Shown in pieces: positions 1 through 7,293 of a stretch of DNA of 40,088 nucleotides. The DNA is from Pseudomonadota bacterium (lineage in GTDB: Bacteria; Tectomicrobia; Entotheonellia; Entotheonellales; Entotheonellaceae): the NCBI GenBank assembly GCA_005777235.1, contig SXND01000167.1, positions 1 to 40,088 of the forward strand. The letters are read 5' to 3'. The notes under the pieces are model-generated. The model worked only from the letters and a program-made list of their open reading frames with translations. It was not told the origin of the DNA and did not search any database. Position 1 is the first letter of the stretch. Every line of letters starts with the position of its first letter. A program made the position numbers and the translations under genes.

Positions 1-74
1 GCGCTTCAAAGGGGTTGGGATGCGTTGGAGTGAGGACGGTTGCACCCATCTCTTGCCCCTGAGGCTCGCCTGGG

Positions 75-836
75 TCAACGGCCGCTTTGCGGCCTTGTTT
101 CAGGGACAGCTCCAGCCCTCCCCCAACACATAAATGCGCCCCTGCCATGTTTCGCCCTTGCCAACGCCTTGCTGAACGACTTGGGACTCTTGGCATGTCC
201 CCGTTGAATGGCGCGTCGTTCTCGACAGGTGATGACCGTGGCACTGTGGGCATCCCCGATGACGGCAGGATGAATTTCCCCTGGATCAACACTCACCGTG
301 TTTATGCCGTTTGCGATCTTCGCTTGCTTGCCGTTCTCAAGGACGATGTGCCAGTGGTAATACCGGGATTTTCTCTCGAACACCAAGCGGACTTCAACAA
401 AGTGCTGCACATCATGCAACGCCTTCGGTAAGGCGATCATGATCTTGCGGCGCCCTGCTCCAGTCGATAATTCCAATGTGCCAGCCTTGTGCTTGATCGC
501 GGTATTTTTCCAGATGGTGGTACGAAACTTCTTGGTACGCCAGGGGAAATGGGCTTCAGGGAAGCCAGCTTTGCGTAGCGCCCTCGTGGTCTTGCACGCC
601 GTGAAGAATTCCTGCTGGGCAGCATCAATGGAGTGGGCGTGCATCGGCACGTCCCGAGACGCCCAGCGCATATCGCTCAACTTCGTGAGCGACTTTTCGG
701 ACAACCACACGCCGTTGTGTGCAAGCACGCGCCAGTGGCGAGAGACAATCCCGTTGTAAATACGCCCACTGTGCAAGTGCAGTGCATCGCATGTCGCTTT
801 GCTGAGTTTGCAGGGAACGATATGCGTGCGGATCAT
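75..836 (-). pseudogene. Truncated TnpB-type RNA-guided endonuclease
   Basis: The protein is the N-terminal two thirds of a TnpB (OrfB of IS605/IS607-type elements), the transposon-encoded RNA-guided DNA nuclease. The RuvC-I motif with its catalytic Asp is clear (SVDPGEIHPAVIGD, about residue 180), followed by the basic helix CRERRAIQRGHAKS. After AKHGR the sequence stops resembling the family. The RuvC-II Glu, zinc finger and final Asp are absent, and the frame closes at 253 residues against about 370-420 usual. A second minus-strand frame is open from roughly 130 to the left edge, so an internal deletion or frameshift plus truncation is likely. The start codon overlaps the stop of the upstream small gene (ATGA), which implies translational coupling. 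No nuclease activity is expected from this remnant. Confidence 0.8.
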
Positions 837-1216
837 GGCAGGCAGTCCAAGAACTTCGGCTCGAATCCCTCAACACCCATTTCTTCTGCCAAGGCAGTAA
901 CGTCTTCATCAACACTCACTTCGCCAGTGGCAATTTCTTTGCACCATGTTTCCAGGCAATCATTGGCTGCCTTCGCAAAGTCTTTATGGGTACGCCAGAA
1001 GAGCGTTGCCGCTTTCTTCGCCGCGTCTTGCTTACCCTTGCCACCCTTGAATGTATACCAGGCGGCTTTCTCAGCTTTGTGTTTGGCGGTGTAGCCATAG
1101 CCTTGTGCGTCGTCCAGGACATTGCCGGTTGATGCATCAGAGATAACAAACCGACCATCGGCCCTTCGGATGATTGCGTAGACTGGAGTACGCACAGCGT
1201 TGCGTCCTTTTCTCAT
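833..1216 (-). CDS. Small conserved protein coupled to tnpB, function unknown
   Basis: The 127-residue protein has a central YGYTAKHKAEKAAWYTF stretch and a Lys/Ala-rich middle. Small ORFs with a similar YGY...K.A...Y core occur directly upstream of tnpB in some insertion elements; this is from memory, not from a search. Its stop overlaps the TnpB start by four bases, so the two form one translational unit. No Shine-Dalgarno sequence precedes the ATG, but a minus-strand TATAAT box lies 26-31 bp upstream, giving a very short leader. Residues 100-115 are acidic (EVSVDEDVTALAEE). No enzymatic motif, signal peptide or membrane segment is visible. It may be an accessory factor of the element. Confidence 0.6.
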   Translation of the reverse strand: MRKGRNAVRTPVYAIIRRADGRFVISDASTGNVLDDAQGYGYTAKHKAEKAAWYTFKGGKGKQDAAKKAATLFWRTHKDFAKAANDCLETWCKEIATGEVSVDEDVTALAEEMGVEGFEPKFLDCLP

Positions 1217-1268
1217 GGCGGTCTATACAGAACATATGTATATTATAGCATATATTATATGTACTTGT
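1217..1268. promoter_or_regulatory. A+T-rich divergent promoter with inverted repeat
   Basis: This short spacer between the tnpB partner gene (minus) and the RHH gene (plus) is strikingly A+T-rich in a G+C-rich setting. It has a perfect minus-strand TATAAT (1247 to 1242), a plus-strand TATTAT (1253-1258), and ACATAT...ATATGT arms at 1232-1237 and 1257-1262. Both promoters overlap the inverted repeat. This suits binding by the adjacent RHH protein, but that is inference. Confidence 0.5.
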
Positions 1269-1280
1269 ATGGGGTATGCT

Positions 1281-1508
1281 ATGGAAAAGATACGCCGCGT
1301 TGTGATCTTCCCTGAAGACCTTGATCAGCAGCTCTGCGCCATGGCCGAGCGCGAACACCGTTCGATGTCGGCGCAAGTCGTGCACTCCGTTGCCGCCGCA
1401 GTGGCACGCGAGCACGAAGAACGTTCGGCTCAAGCCGAGGGACGCTCACCACTGCGGTTGGAAACGGCGTGGCTTGCGCGGGCTCAAGCCCTTTTGCTGT
1501 CAATCTGA
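1281..1508 (+). CDS. Ribbon-helix-helix (Arc/CopG-type) DNA-binding protein
   Basis: The first 45 residues fit a ribbon-helix-helix fold: a short basic beta strand (KIRRVVIF), then helix A (PEDLDQQLCAMAEREH), a turn, and helix B starting RSMSAQVVHSVAAAVARE. The chosen ATG at 1281 gives MEKIRR and 75 residues; an ATG at 1269 would add MGYA. Such proteins dimerise and bind operators through the strand, often repressing their own promoter or acting as antitoxins. It is transcribed divergently from the tnpB pair across the palindromic A+T-rich spacer, so autoregulation and control of the tnpB pair is plausible. The C-terminal tail (GRSPLRLETAWLARAQALLLSI, split by a small GGGC/GCCC hairpin in the DNA) is not typical and may read into element-end sequence. 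Confidence 0.65.
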   Translation: MEKIRRVVIFPEDLDQQLCAMAEREHRSMSAQVVHSVAAAVAREHEERSAQAEGRSPLRLETAWLARAQALLLSI

Positions 1509-1684
1509 GACCGCGGCCAACTCTCCGAGCCTGGCCAGTGCGTATTTTCGCGCAATCGATACGATGCATGCAGAGGTGCGGCGCTATGTGGCCGCCCGCC
1601 GGCCCCACCAGCCGAGGCGGTGCGGTGAGTCGTCGTGTCTTACTACGCCGCCGGCGCTGGCGGCACTGTCGTGGAGAACATGCT

Positions 1685-3714
1685 ATGCGCTCCTGCCACA
1701 CGCTCTGGCGTGTACTCTTCCTGTGTTGCCCCCTGGCTGGGCTGCTAGCCTGTACCGCACCAGCGCCACCCCCAGCCGCGCCCACGGTAGCTCCAACCCC
1801 CACGCCGGTCCCCGTGGCATCGCGCCTGGCGGAGGCCGCGCCGAGCCGCACCATTGCGCTCCTGCCGATCCGCGACAAACAGGGTCAGCAGGTCGGCCTG
1901 TATAGCGCCAGCTACGCCCTGGTGATTGGGGCCAGCGCCTACGTCAATTGGCGAAAGCTCGACGTGCTTCAGGACCTACGGGAGGTCACGGCAGTGTTGC
2001 GGGAGCAGGACTTCCAGGTCGAGGTGGTGACTGACCCCACCCGCGACATCTTGCAGCGGGCGTTCGAACAATTTATCGCGCGCTATGGCCAGGAGCCCGA
2101 CCACCGCTTGCTGTTCTACTTCGCCGGGCATGGCTATACCCTGAAGTCGGCCTACGGCGAGGAAATGGGCTACCTGGTGCCGATTGATGCGCCCCTCCCG
2201 GACCGCGACCCGGCTGGGTTTCGCACCCAGGCGCTAGACATGCATCAGATCGAGAATTACGCCCTCAAAATCCAGTCCCGGCACGCGCTGTTTCTGTTGG
2301 ATAGTTGTTTCTCCGGCGCCGTGTTCGCGCTCAGCCGGGCGGTGCCGGAGAACATCCAGGACACGACCAGCGAACCGGTGCGGCAGTTCATCACCCCCGG
2401 CAGTGCCAAGGAACTCGTCCCGGACGTGAGCATTTTCCGCCAGCAACTGGTGGTTGGCCTGCGCGGCGAGGCGGATACGGACCGCGACGGCTATGTGACC
2501 GGCACGGAGCTGGGGGAGTTTTTGCAGAAGCAGGTGGTGAATTACTCGCGGGGCGCCCAGCATCCGCAGTACGGCAAGCTGCGCCACCCACAGCTAGACA
2601 AGGGGGATGTGGTGTTTGCCCTGGCCCGCACCAGCCCGCCGAGCGTGGGGCCGTCGCTGGCGGAGATGCAGGCGCAGATGGAAGCGCAGCGCCAGGCGGT
2701 GCAGGCGGAGCAGCAGCGCTTGGAGGAGGCGCGCCGCTTGCAGGAAGAGCAGCGCCAGTTGCACACAGCGCAGGTGGAGGCACAGCGCCAAGCGGTGCAG
2801 GCGGAGCAGCAGCGCTTGGAGGAGGCGCGCCGCTTGCAGGAAGAGCAACGTAAGCTGCAGGAGGAACAGCAACGGCTGCAGCAGGAGGAACAGCAACGGC
2901 TGCAGCAGGAACGCGAGCGGCTGCAGAGCGCTGCAGCGTCTACGCGTCCCACCGCACCGGGCGCTGCCGGCGGGACGCAGATAGCTGTCGGCGTGCCGGG
3001 AGCACCGGCGGTCACCCCGCTGCAGACCGTGCGTAACAGCCTGGGCATGGAGCTGGTGCTCATCCCCGCCGGGGAGTTTCAGATGGGCTCCAACAATAGG
3101 AATGGTGACGAGGAGCCGGCGCATAGCGTGCGCATCAGCCGGCCCTTTTACCTGAGCAAATACGAAGTCACCCAGGGCCAGTGGCAGGCGGTGATGGGCA
3201 GCAATCCCAGCTGGTTCACGGGAGAGCCGACTCGGCCGGTGGAACGGGTCTCCTGGGACGACATCCAGATCTTTCTGCAGCAGCTCAATGCCCGCGAGAT
3301 CGGCACAGGCTACCGCCTGCCCACGGAGGCGGAGTGGGAGTATGCGGCTCGAGCTGGTACGAGCACGGCGTATAGCTTCGGGAATGACGCGCAGAAGCTT
3401 GGGGCTTACGCCTGGTATCTCGCCAATGCCACCTCCAGCTACACGACTCATCCTGTCGGCCAGAAGGCGCCGAACGCCTGGGGACTGCATGATATGCTGG
3501 CAATGTCTTGGAGTGGGTGCAGGATTGGTACGCACCGTATGCTGCAGCTGCTGCAGTGGATCCTGTGGGCCCGGCACAGGGCCGCTCCCGCGTCATGCGC
3601 GGCGGTTCGTGGAACCATAGTGCGGCGGATCTGAGCTCCGGTCGCCGCAGCACCAACGGGCCCATTGTCCGCCTCAACAACTTCGGCTTCCGGCCAGCGC
3701 GGGCCGTGCAGTAG
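1685..3714 (+). CDS. Caspase-like (peptidase C14) lipoprotein with FGE-sulfatase domain, frameshifted near the end
   Basis: The ATG at 1685 follows GGAG (1672-1675) and starts a lipoprotein signal (hydrophobic run, lipobox LLAC, then a Pro/Ala-rich linker). Next comes a caspase fold with the His motif FYFAGHG and Cys motif LLDSCFSG, then a Gln/Glu/Arg coiled coil (about residues 335-420), then a formylglycine-generating-enzyme (SUMF1/C-type-lectin-like) domain opening NSLGMELVLIPAGEF. At about 3500 one G is missing: the frame gives LHDMLAMSWSG and closes at 3634, whereas adding a G gives DMLGNVLEWVQDWYAPY and continues cleanly to the TAG at 3712, ending NNFGFRPARAVQ. This is a natural frameshift or a sequencing error. 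The FGE part lacks signs of being an active sulfatase activator and probably serves as a binding fold. Caspase plus FGE fusions are known orthocaspase architectures in cyanobacteria and other bacteria. Confidence 0.85.
2681..2847 (+). repeat. 96-bp tandem repeat encoding a coiled coil
   Basis: A unit beginning at 2681 recurs at 2777 with few changes, a 32-codon period. Each copy encodes EAQRQAVQAEQQRLEEARRL followed by QEEQ, giving an extended charged coiled coil between the caspase and FGE domains. Shorter QEEQQRLQ units follow to about 2925. The near-identity suggests recent duplication or gene-conversion-prone DNA. Confidence 0.85.
3590..3699 (+). other. Candidate DGR-type variable region in the FGE fold
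   Basis: In the corrected frame this encodes RVMRGGSWNHSAADLSSGRR then STNGPIVRLNNFGFRP. FGE-fold proteins that are targets of diversity-generating retroelements typically end RGGSWNNN...RNNNP..RNNN.GFR, with variable residues encoded by AAC/AAT in the template. Here the conserved frame (RGGSWN, NNFGFR) is kept, while Asn-type positions carry His, Ser, Asp, Arg, Thr, Gly, Val and Leu. This is the pattern expected from adenine mutagenesis. No reverse transcriptase or template repeat was seen in the window, so the assignment is inferred from the pattern alone. Confidence 0.45.
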
Positions 3715-3751
3715 CTCTTTCCCCTTGTTCTCTTTGACCCCAAGAAGCGGG

Positions 3752-3780
3752 GACCAGGAGTGGAGCCCCTGGTCGTTTTA
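3752..3780 (+). terminator. Intrinsic terminator after the caspase-FGE gene
   Basis: GACCAGG (3752-3758) pairs with CCTGGTC (3768-3774) around a 9-base loop and is followed by GTTTTATCTT. It lies 38 bp after the TAG at 3712-3714 and fits a rho-independent terminator. Confidence 0.6.
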
Positions 3781-3846
3781 TCTTACTCAATATCCCACAG
3801 ATCATCTTCGGGGCGTGGCCTCGGCTGGCGCGCCCGTCAGCCTCCC

Positions 3847-3905
3847 CCTGGGAGCGTGGGCGTCCCGCCCGCCTGCGGAGCGGGCAAGATGCCCGCGCTC
3901 CCAGG
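3847..3905. repeat. REP-like palindromic repeat
   Basis: A 59-bp imperfect palindrome runs from CCTGGGAGCGTGGGC to GCCCGCGCTCCCAGG, with an internal CCCGCCCGC / GCGGGCAAG pair. Repeats of this composition are dispersed in many G+C-rich genomes. A decayed relative lies at 4441-4475. The rest of 3781-4137 holds no gene; a weak GAAGT.CCC / GGGTACTTC hairpin near 4011-4049 is the only other structure seen. Confidence 0.65.
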
Positions 3906-4137
3906 CAAGCAGGTCAACGCCCTGCTGTCGAGCGGCGCGAGGTGACCATCGTATGCGAAGATCCACACGCAGCGTAGCGCCTCTTGTCACACCACACCCT
4001 GCCCCGTAGAGAAGTCCCGACCAAGGATCGCACGGTGGGTACTTCCCAGGGTCTAGGGGTCACATACAGCGTACGACGCCGGGGCACAGCCGTTGGCAGC
4101 CAGCCGACGGCAACACGTTCCCACAGAGGCAACACTG

Positions 4138-4287
4138 ATGAGAGAGTCTTTACGAGCACGCATCGCCAGCCATCCACAAATTATGGCGGGGAAGCCGGTC
4201 ATTAAGGGCACACGCATTCCGGTAGAGATCAACGTACACTGCCCGGGGCAATCCTGCTGCGCTTTGGCGAGGAAGACGCCGTGGTAA
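4138..4287 (+). pseudogene. Truncated DUF433-family antitoxin-like gene
   Basis: The ATG at 4138 starts MRESLRARIASHPQIMAGKP then VIKGTRIPVE, which is the N-terminal signature of DUF433 proteins (RI...P.I..GKPVI.GTRI.VE), usually antitoxin components of about 75 residues. After VEINV the match ends and the frame stops at 49 residues, so the helical second half is missing. The 305 bp to the next gene hold no recognisable continuation, only a decayed REP at 4441-4475. No toxin partner is seen. The product is presumably non-functional. Confidence 0.7.
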
Positions 4288-4440
4288 AAAGGCAAGTGCT
4301 CGCCAGAGTGGTGCAGCAGTTTGGCGAGCACTGAGCTGGAAAGTTTACAGTGGTGACACCGAGGCAGATGCGGATGCGGGAGCTGCCCTAAGTCCTGGTG
4401 CCTGATCCAAAACTCTGGGGAATCGTGCGCTCGCTTGGCC

Positions 4441-4475
4441 GCTTGCCGAGCGGGCGGGACGCCTGCGCTCCCAGG
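4441..4475. repeat. Decayed REP-like repeat (half copy)
   Basis: CGAGCGGGCGGGACGCC followed by TGCGCTCCCAGG matches the right half of the 3847-3905 repeat. The sequence downstream of both copies (about 3906-4005 and 4476-4562) is also weakly similar, sharing ACACGC..AGCG.AGC.CCTCTTGTC, so a longer unit was probably duplicated. Confidence 0.5.
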
Positions 4476-4592
4476 ATCACATGCCCTGGCACTGCTGTAG
4501 AGCAGCCTCATGCCAACACCTCATGCTAAGATACACGCTCAGCGCAGCACCTCTTGTCCCCCTACAACCCTACCCGAGGAGGAATACAGACC

Positions 4593-4922
4593 ATGATCGC
4601 CCTGATGGTGCGTATGCAGATGAAGCCCGAACACCGCGATGCCTTTCTCGCCGCCCTGCTGGGCGATGCCCGGGGCTCGGCCTACGACGAACCCGGCTGC
4701 CTGCGCTTCGACGTGGTGCAGGATGCCAGTGACCCGCATGTCGTCTATCTCTACGAAGTCTATCGCGATGACGCCGCCCTCGAAGCGCATCGGCAAGCGC
4801 CGCACTACCGCCAGTGGCGCGAGGTGGCGAAGGATTGGTTTGCCAGTGAGACGGTCGTCCACCGCTGCGTCACCGTGTTTCCCAGCGACAGCGCCTGGGA
4901 GGCTGTCAAGCCGCGGGTGTAG
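4593..4922 (+). CDS. Antibiotic biosynthesis monooxygenase (ABM) domain protein
   Basis: This 109-residue protein is a single ferredoxin-like ABM domain of the YgiN/LsrG/ActVA-Orf6 superfamily. It opens MIALMVRMQMKPEHRDAFLA, followed by the conserved EPGCLRFDVVQD strand and VVYLYEVYRDDAALEAHRQA, where Glu and His are typical, then PHYRQW. Members are small dimeric cytosolic enzymes: cofactor-free quinol or anthrone monooxygenases, or LsrG-type isomerases. The substrate cannot be read from sequence. The ATG at 4593 is chosen because GAGGAGG lies ten bases upstream; an in-frame ATG at 4554 has no such site. It is complete and stands alone among gene remnants, so its role is not suggested by neighbours. 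Confidence 0.85.
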   Translation: MIALMVRMQMKPEHRDAFLAALLGDARGSAYDEPGCLRFDVVQDASDPHVVYLYEVYRDDAALEAHRQAPHYRQWREVAKDWFASETVVHRCVTVFPSDSAWEAVKPRV

Positions 4923-5030
4923 GCCAGAACTTGGGGCTGGACACCAAGGGTGCGGTGCTGAGCACCGCGCCACGGTCCATGCCTTGCCTGGTACGGCATG
5001 GTGTCGCCTCTGTATCCTCGGGGATTCATG

Positions 5031-5490
5031 ATGCCGGCAACACCAGGCGCCACGGCCCGTCTGGTGGCCCGTCTGCGCCCAGAGTTACCCGCCTGGCTCA
5101 AACGCGCCGCAGCGCTGCACGAGCGCCCCCTGACGGATTGTGTAACCGACCGCTGCCTCTGAAGAGGCGCGGCTTTCTCCTTCCAGGTTTCAGGCCGTCG
5201 ACCAGCCTCCAGCCGGGGCTGAAGGAACGGAGCAGTTTGGGCACGGTTACCGGTGCCTACACGGTGGGACTTGCTCGACGGGCGCACCCACTGCCCACAC
5301 GTATAGAGGGCATGGGGGAACCTCTGCCAGGGAAAAAGCGGCGCAAGCCGGGGCAAGCGTTTCCTCCTCGCGTGCTGAAGCGCTGAGGCTTCCACGGGCT
5401 GAAGCCCAGGTTTCTGTGATGGCCGCCGTGTAGGCTGCGGCGCAGCGCGCCATTGAGCAGGCGGCAGGCGTCCGCTTGCGCCTCGCTGCA
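5031..5490 (+). pseudogene. DUF1778 (TacA-type) antitoxin gene interrupted by an insertion
   Basis: From the ATG at 5031 the frame reads MPATPGATARLVARLRPELP, AWLKRAAALHERPLTDCV, the RHH half of DUF1778 antitoxins (RL..RL.PE....L.RAA...GR.LTDFV). It then runs into unrelated DNA and stops at 5162. The missing C-terminal half resumes at 5416: GTG ATG GCC GCC GTG TAG GCT GCG gives VMAAV*AAAQRAIEQAAGVR, matching the family's VV.AA...AA...IE continuation. Removing about 272 bp restores GAT TGT GTG ATG GCC. An extra TAG at 5431-5433 shows further decay. No GNAT toxin gene follows; the minus-strand ABC gene ends at 5518. Other frames here are chance ORFs. Confidence 0.7.
5144..5415 (+). mobile_element. 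Non-coding miniature IS200/IS605-like insertion
   Basis: About 272 bp interrupts the DUF1778 gene with no long target duplication (one GTG/GT ambiguity at the junctions), as in single-strand IS200/IS605 transposition. The left end carries CCTCTGAAGAGG. The right end carries two adjacent hairpins, GAAGC-GCTGAG-GCTTC and GGGCT-GA-AGCCC, just before the junction. Its final bases read GFHGLKPRFL, like sequence often seen at tnpB 3' ends. It encodes no transposase, so it would depend on enzymes elsewhere. Exact ends are uncertain by a few bases. Confidence 0.5.
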
Positions 5491-5517
5491 TCAGCAGGTC
5501 ACCCGCGTGTCCGTGGG

Positions 5518-7293
5518 CTACCGCCCCTGTGGATGTCCCACTGTATCCCAGCTCCAACCCGCCGCTTCCAGCGCCAGCCAGGCGGCGAATGGACCGCTGC
5601 CCTGGGCCAGCTCCTGCGGTGGACCCGTCTCCACCACCTGCCCAGCCTCCAGCACCACGACGCGGTCCGCATCGCAGGCCGTAGCCAGGCGATGCGCCAC
5701 ACTCAGCACGGCCAAGCCGCGTTGGCGCATCAGGGTATGCAGGGCGGTGCGCACAGTAGCATCGCTGACGCTATCCACTGCTGAGGTGGCTTCGTCCAGG
5801 ATAACGACTGGCGGGTGCCACACCAGGGCGCGGGTGAGGGCCAGGAGCTGGCGTTGGCCCGCTGAGAGCTGCACGCCGGCCCCGTGGCCGCTGCCGCGCA
5901 GCGGGGTGTGGTAGCCCTGCGGTAGGGAGGCGATAAAGTGCTCGGCCCCGGCGAGGCGGGCGGCGTGTTTGACAGACTCTAGCGAGACGTCTGTATCCCC
6001 CAGGGTGATATTCTCCCACACCGTATTGCCAAACAAATGCACCACCTGCGGCACCAGGCCAAAGACATGGCGGCGCTCGTCCTCGCTGAGCTGGCGTGGG
6101 TCGCGCTGCTGCACCTGCACGCTGCCGGACCACGGGGTATAAAAGCCGCCGAGCAGATTCAAGGCGGTGCTCTTGCCAGAGCCCGTGCGTCCCACCAGGG
6201 CGACGTGCTCTCCAGGCCGCACCCATAGCGACACGCCGCGTAGCACGGGCCAGTCGGGTTGATAGCCAAAGACCACGTGGTCTAAGACAATCGCCCTCGG
6301 GTCTGCTGCTATGACCGATGGGAGAGGCGGTGGCGCCGCTTCGGGGGCCAGTCCCAGCACGGCGAACAGGCGTTCGGCGCCAGATAAGGTGCCCTGAACC
6401 GTCTGCCATTCATCACCCAGGTTGGTAATCGGCTTGAAAAACTGTTGAAACAGCAGCACAAAGGCGGTCAGAGTGCCGAGTGAAATGTCCCAGGCCACAA
6501 AGGCGTCACGCGTGCCGCACCACAGCAACACGGCGCTGGCGATGGCGGCCAGGATGGCCATGAGCGGCGAATACAGCGAGGAGTACACCATGGCGCGGTT
6601 ATAGGCCACCAGCATATGTCGCAAGGCAGCGCGAAAGGCGCGCACGCAGACGCTTTCAGCGGCAAAGGCGCGGATCACTTCCACGCCGCCTAACAGTTCT
6701 TGCAAGCAGGTATTGACCTCGCCCACTGCGGCACGGTTCGTGCGCTCAGCAGCCCGCACACGCACTTGAAACTGGCGCGTCACCAGGGCCACGGGCACAA
6801 TGACCCCAACGGCAACGAGGGCCAGGGGTGGACTGAGGGCCAACATGGCGATGCACACCGTCACGAGGCGCACCATATCCGTCACCACATTGAGGATGCC
6901 GGAGGAAAACAGGCTATCGATGGTATCGACGTCGGCAGTGCAGCGGCTGATGCTATCGCCGAGGGGCGTCTGGTCGTGATAGGCCATGGGCAATTGTTGC
7001 AGATGCGCGAACACGCGCAGGCGCAGCGTATGCAAGGCGCCCTGCGCTGCCACGGCGGTGAGATAGGTGGTGAGAAAGGTTAAACCTTGCAGCGTGGCCG
7101 TCACCGCCAGATACAGCAGGGCCAGGCTGAATAAACCGTCGCGTTGGCCTGTGGCAATGTGCCCATCGAGCACCCGCCGGATCAACAGCGGCGGCACCAC
7201 TTCCAGCGTCGCGCTGAGCAGCACACACACGACGACCACGCCGAGGAGCCAGCGCCACGGCGCCAGGATAGAACGCAGATGGTCCCGCATCAT
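5518..7293 (-). CDS. ABC exporter half-transporter, canonical ATPase subunit (MdlB-like)
   Basis: A 591-residue fused permease-ATPase. Residues 1-310 form a type IV exporter membrane domain with six hydrophobic segments, starting LLGVVVVCVLLSATLEVVPP. The nucleotide-binding domain has Walker A GRTGSGKST, Q-loop LVPQVVHLFGNTVWENI, signature LSAGQRQLLALTRAL, Walker B VVILDEATSAVD with the catalytic Glu, and switch His in SVAHRL. Its start overlaps the stop of the upstream partner by four bases (7290-7293); a second ATG lies at 7290. The pair probably assembles as a heterodimer in the inner membrane and exports a lipid, peptide or drug-like compound. The substrate cannot be inferred. Confidence 0.92.
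   Translation of the reverse strand: MMRDHLRSILAPWRWLLGVVVVCVLLSATLEVVPPLLIRRVLDGHIATGQRDGLFSLALLYLAVTATLQGLTFLTTYLTAVAAQGALHTLRLRVFAHLQQLPMAYHDQTPLGDSISRCTADVDTIDSLFSSGILNVVTDMVRLVTVCIAMLALSPPLALVAVGVIVPVALVTRQFQVRVRAAERTNRAAVGEVNTCLQELLGGVEVIRAFAAESVCVRAFRAALRHMLVAYNRAMVYSSLYSPLMAILAAIASAVLLWCGTRDAFVAWDISLGTLTAFVLLFQQFFKPITNLGDEWQTVQGTLSGAERLFAVLGLAPEAAPPPLPSVIAADPRAIVLDHVVFGYQPDWPVLRGVSLWVRPGEHVALVGRTGSGKSTALNLLGGFYTPWSGSVQVQQRDPRQLSEDERRHVFGLVPQVVHLFGNTVWENITLGDTDVSLESVKHAARLAGAEHFIASLPQGYHTPLRGSGHGAGVQLSAGQRQLLALTRALVWHPPVVILDEATSAVDSVSDATVRTALHTLMRQRGLAVLSVAHRLATACDADRVVVLEAGQVVETGPPQELAQGSGPFAAWLALEAAGWSWDTVGHPQGR

Noticed and set aside
2594..3577. Long minus-strand frame opposite the caspase-FGE gene
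   Set aside because: It is the antisense shadow of the coiled-coil and FGE codons; its composition is biased Leu/Arg and no motif or start signal is present.
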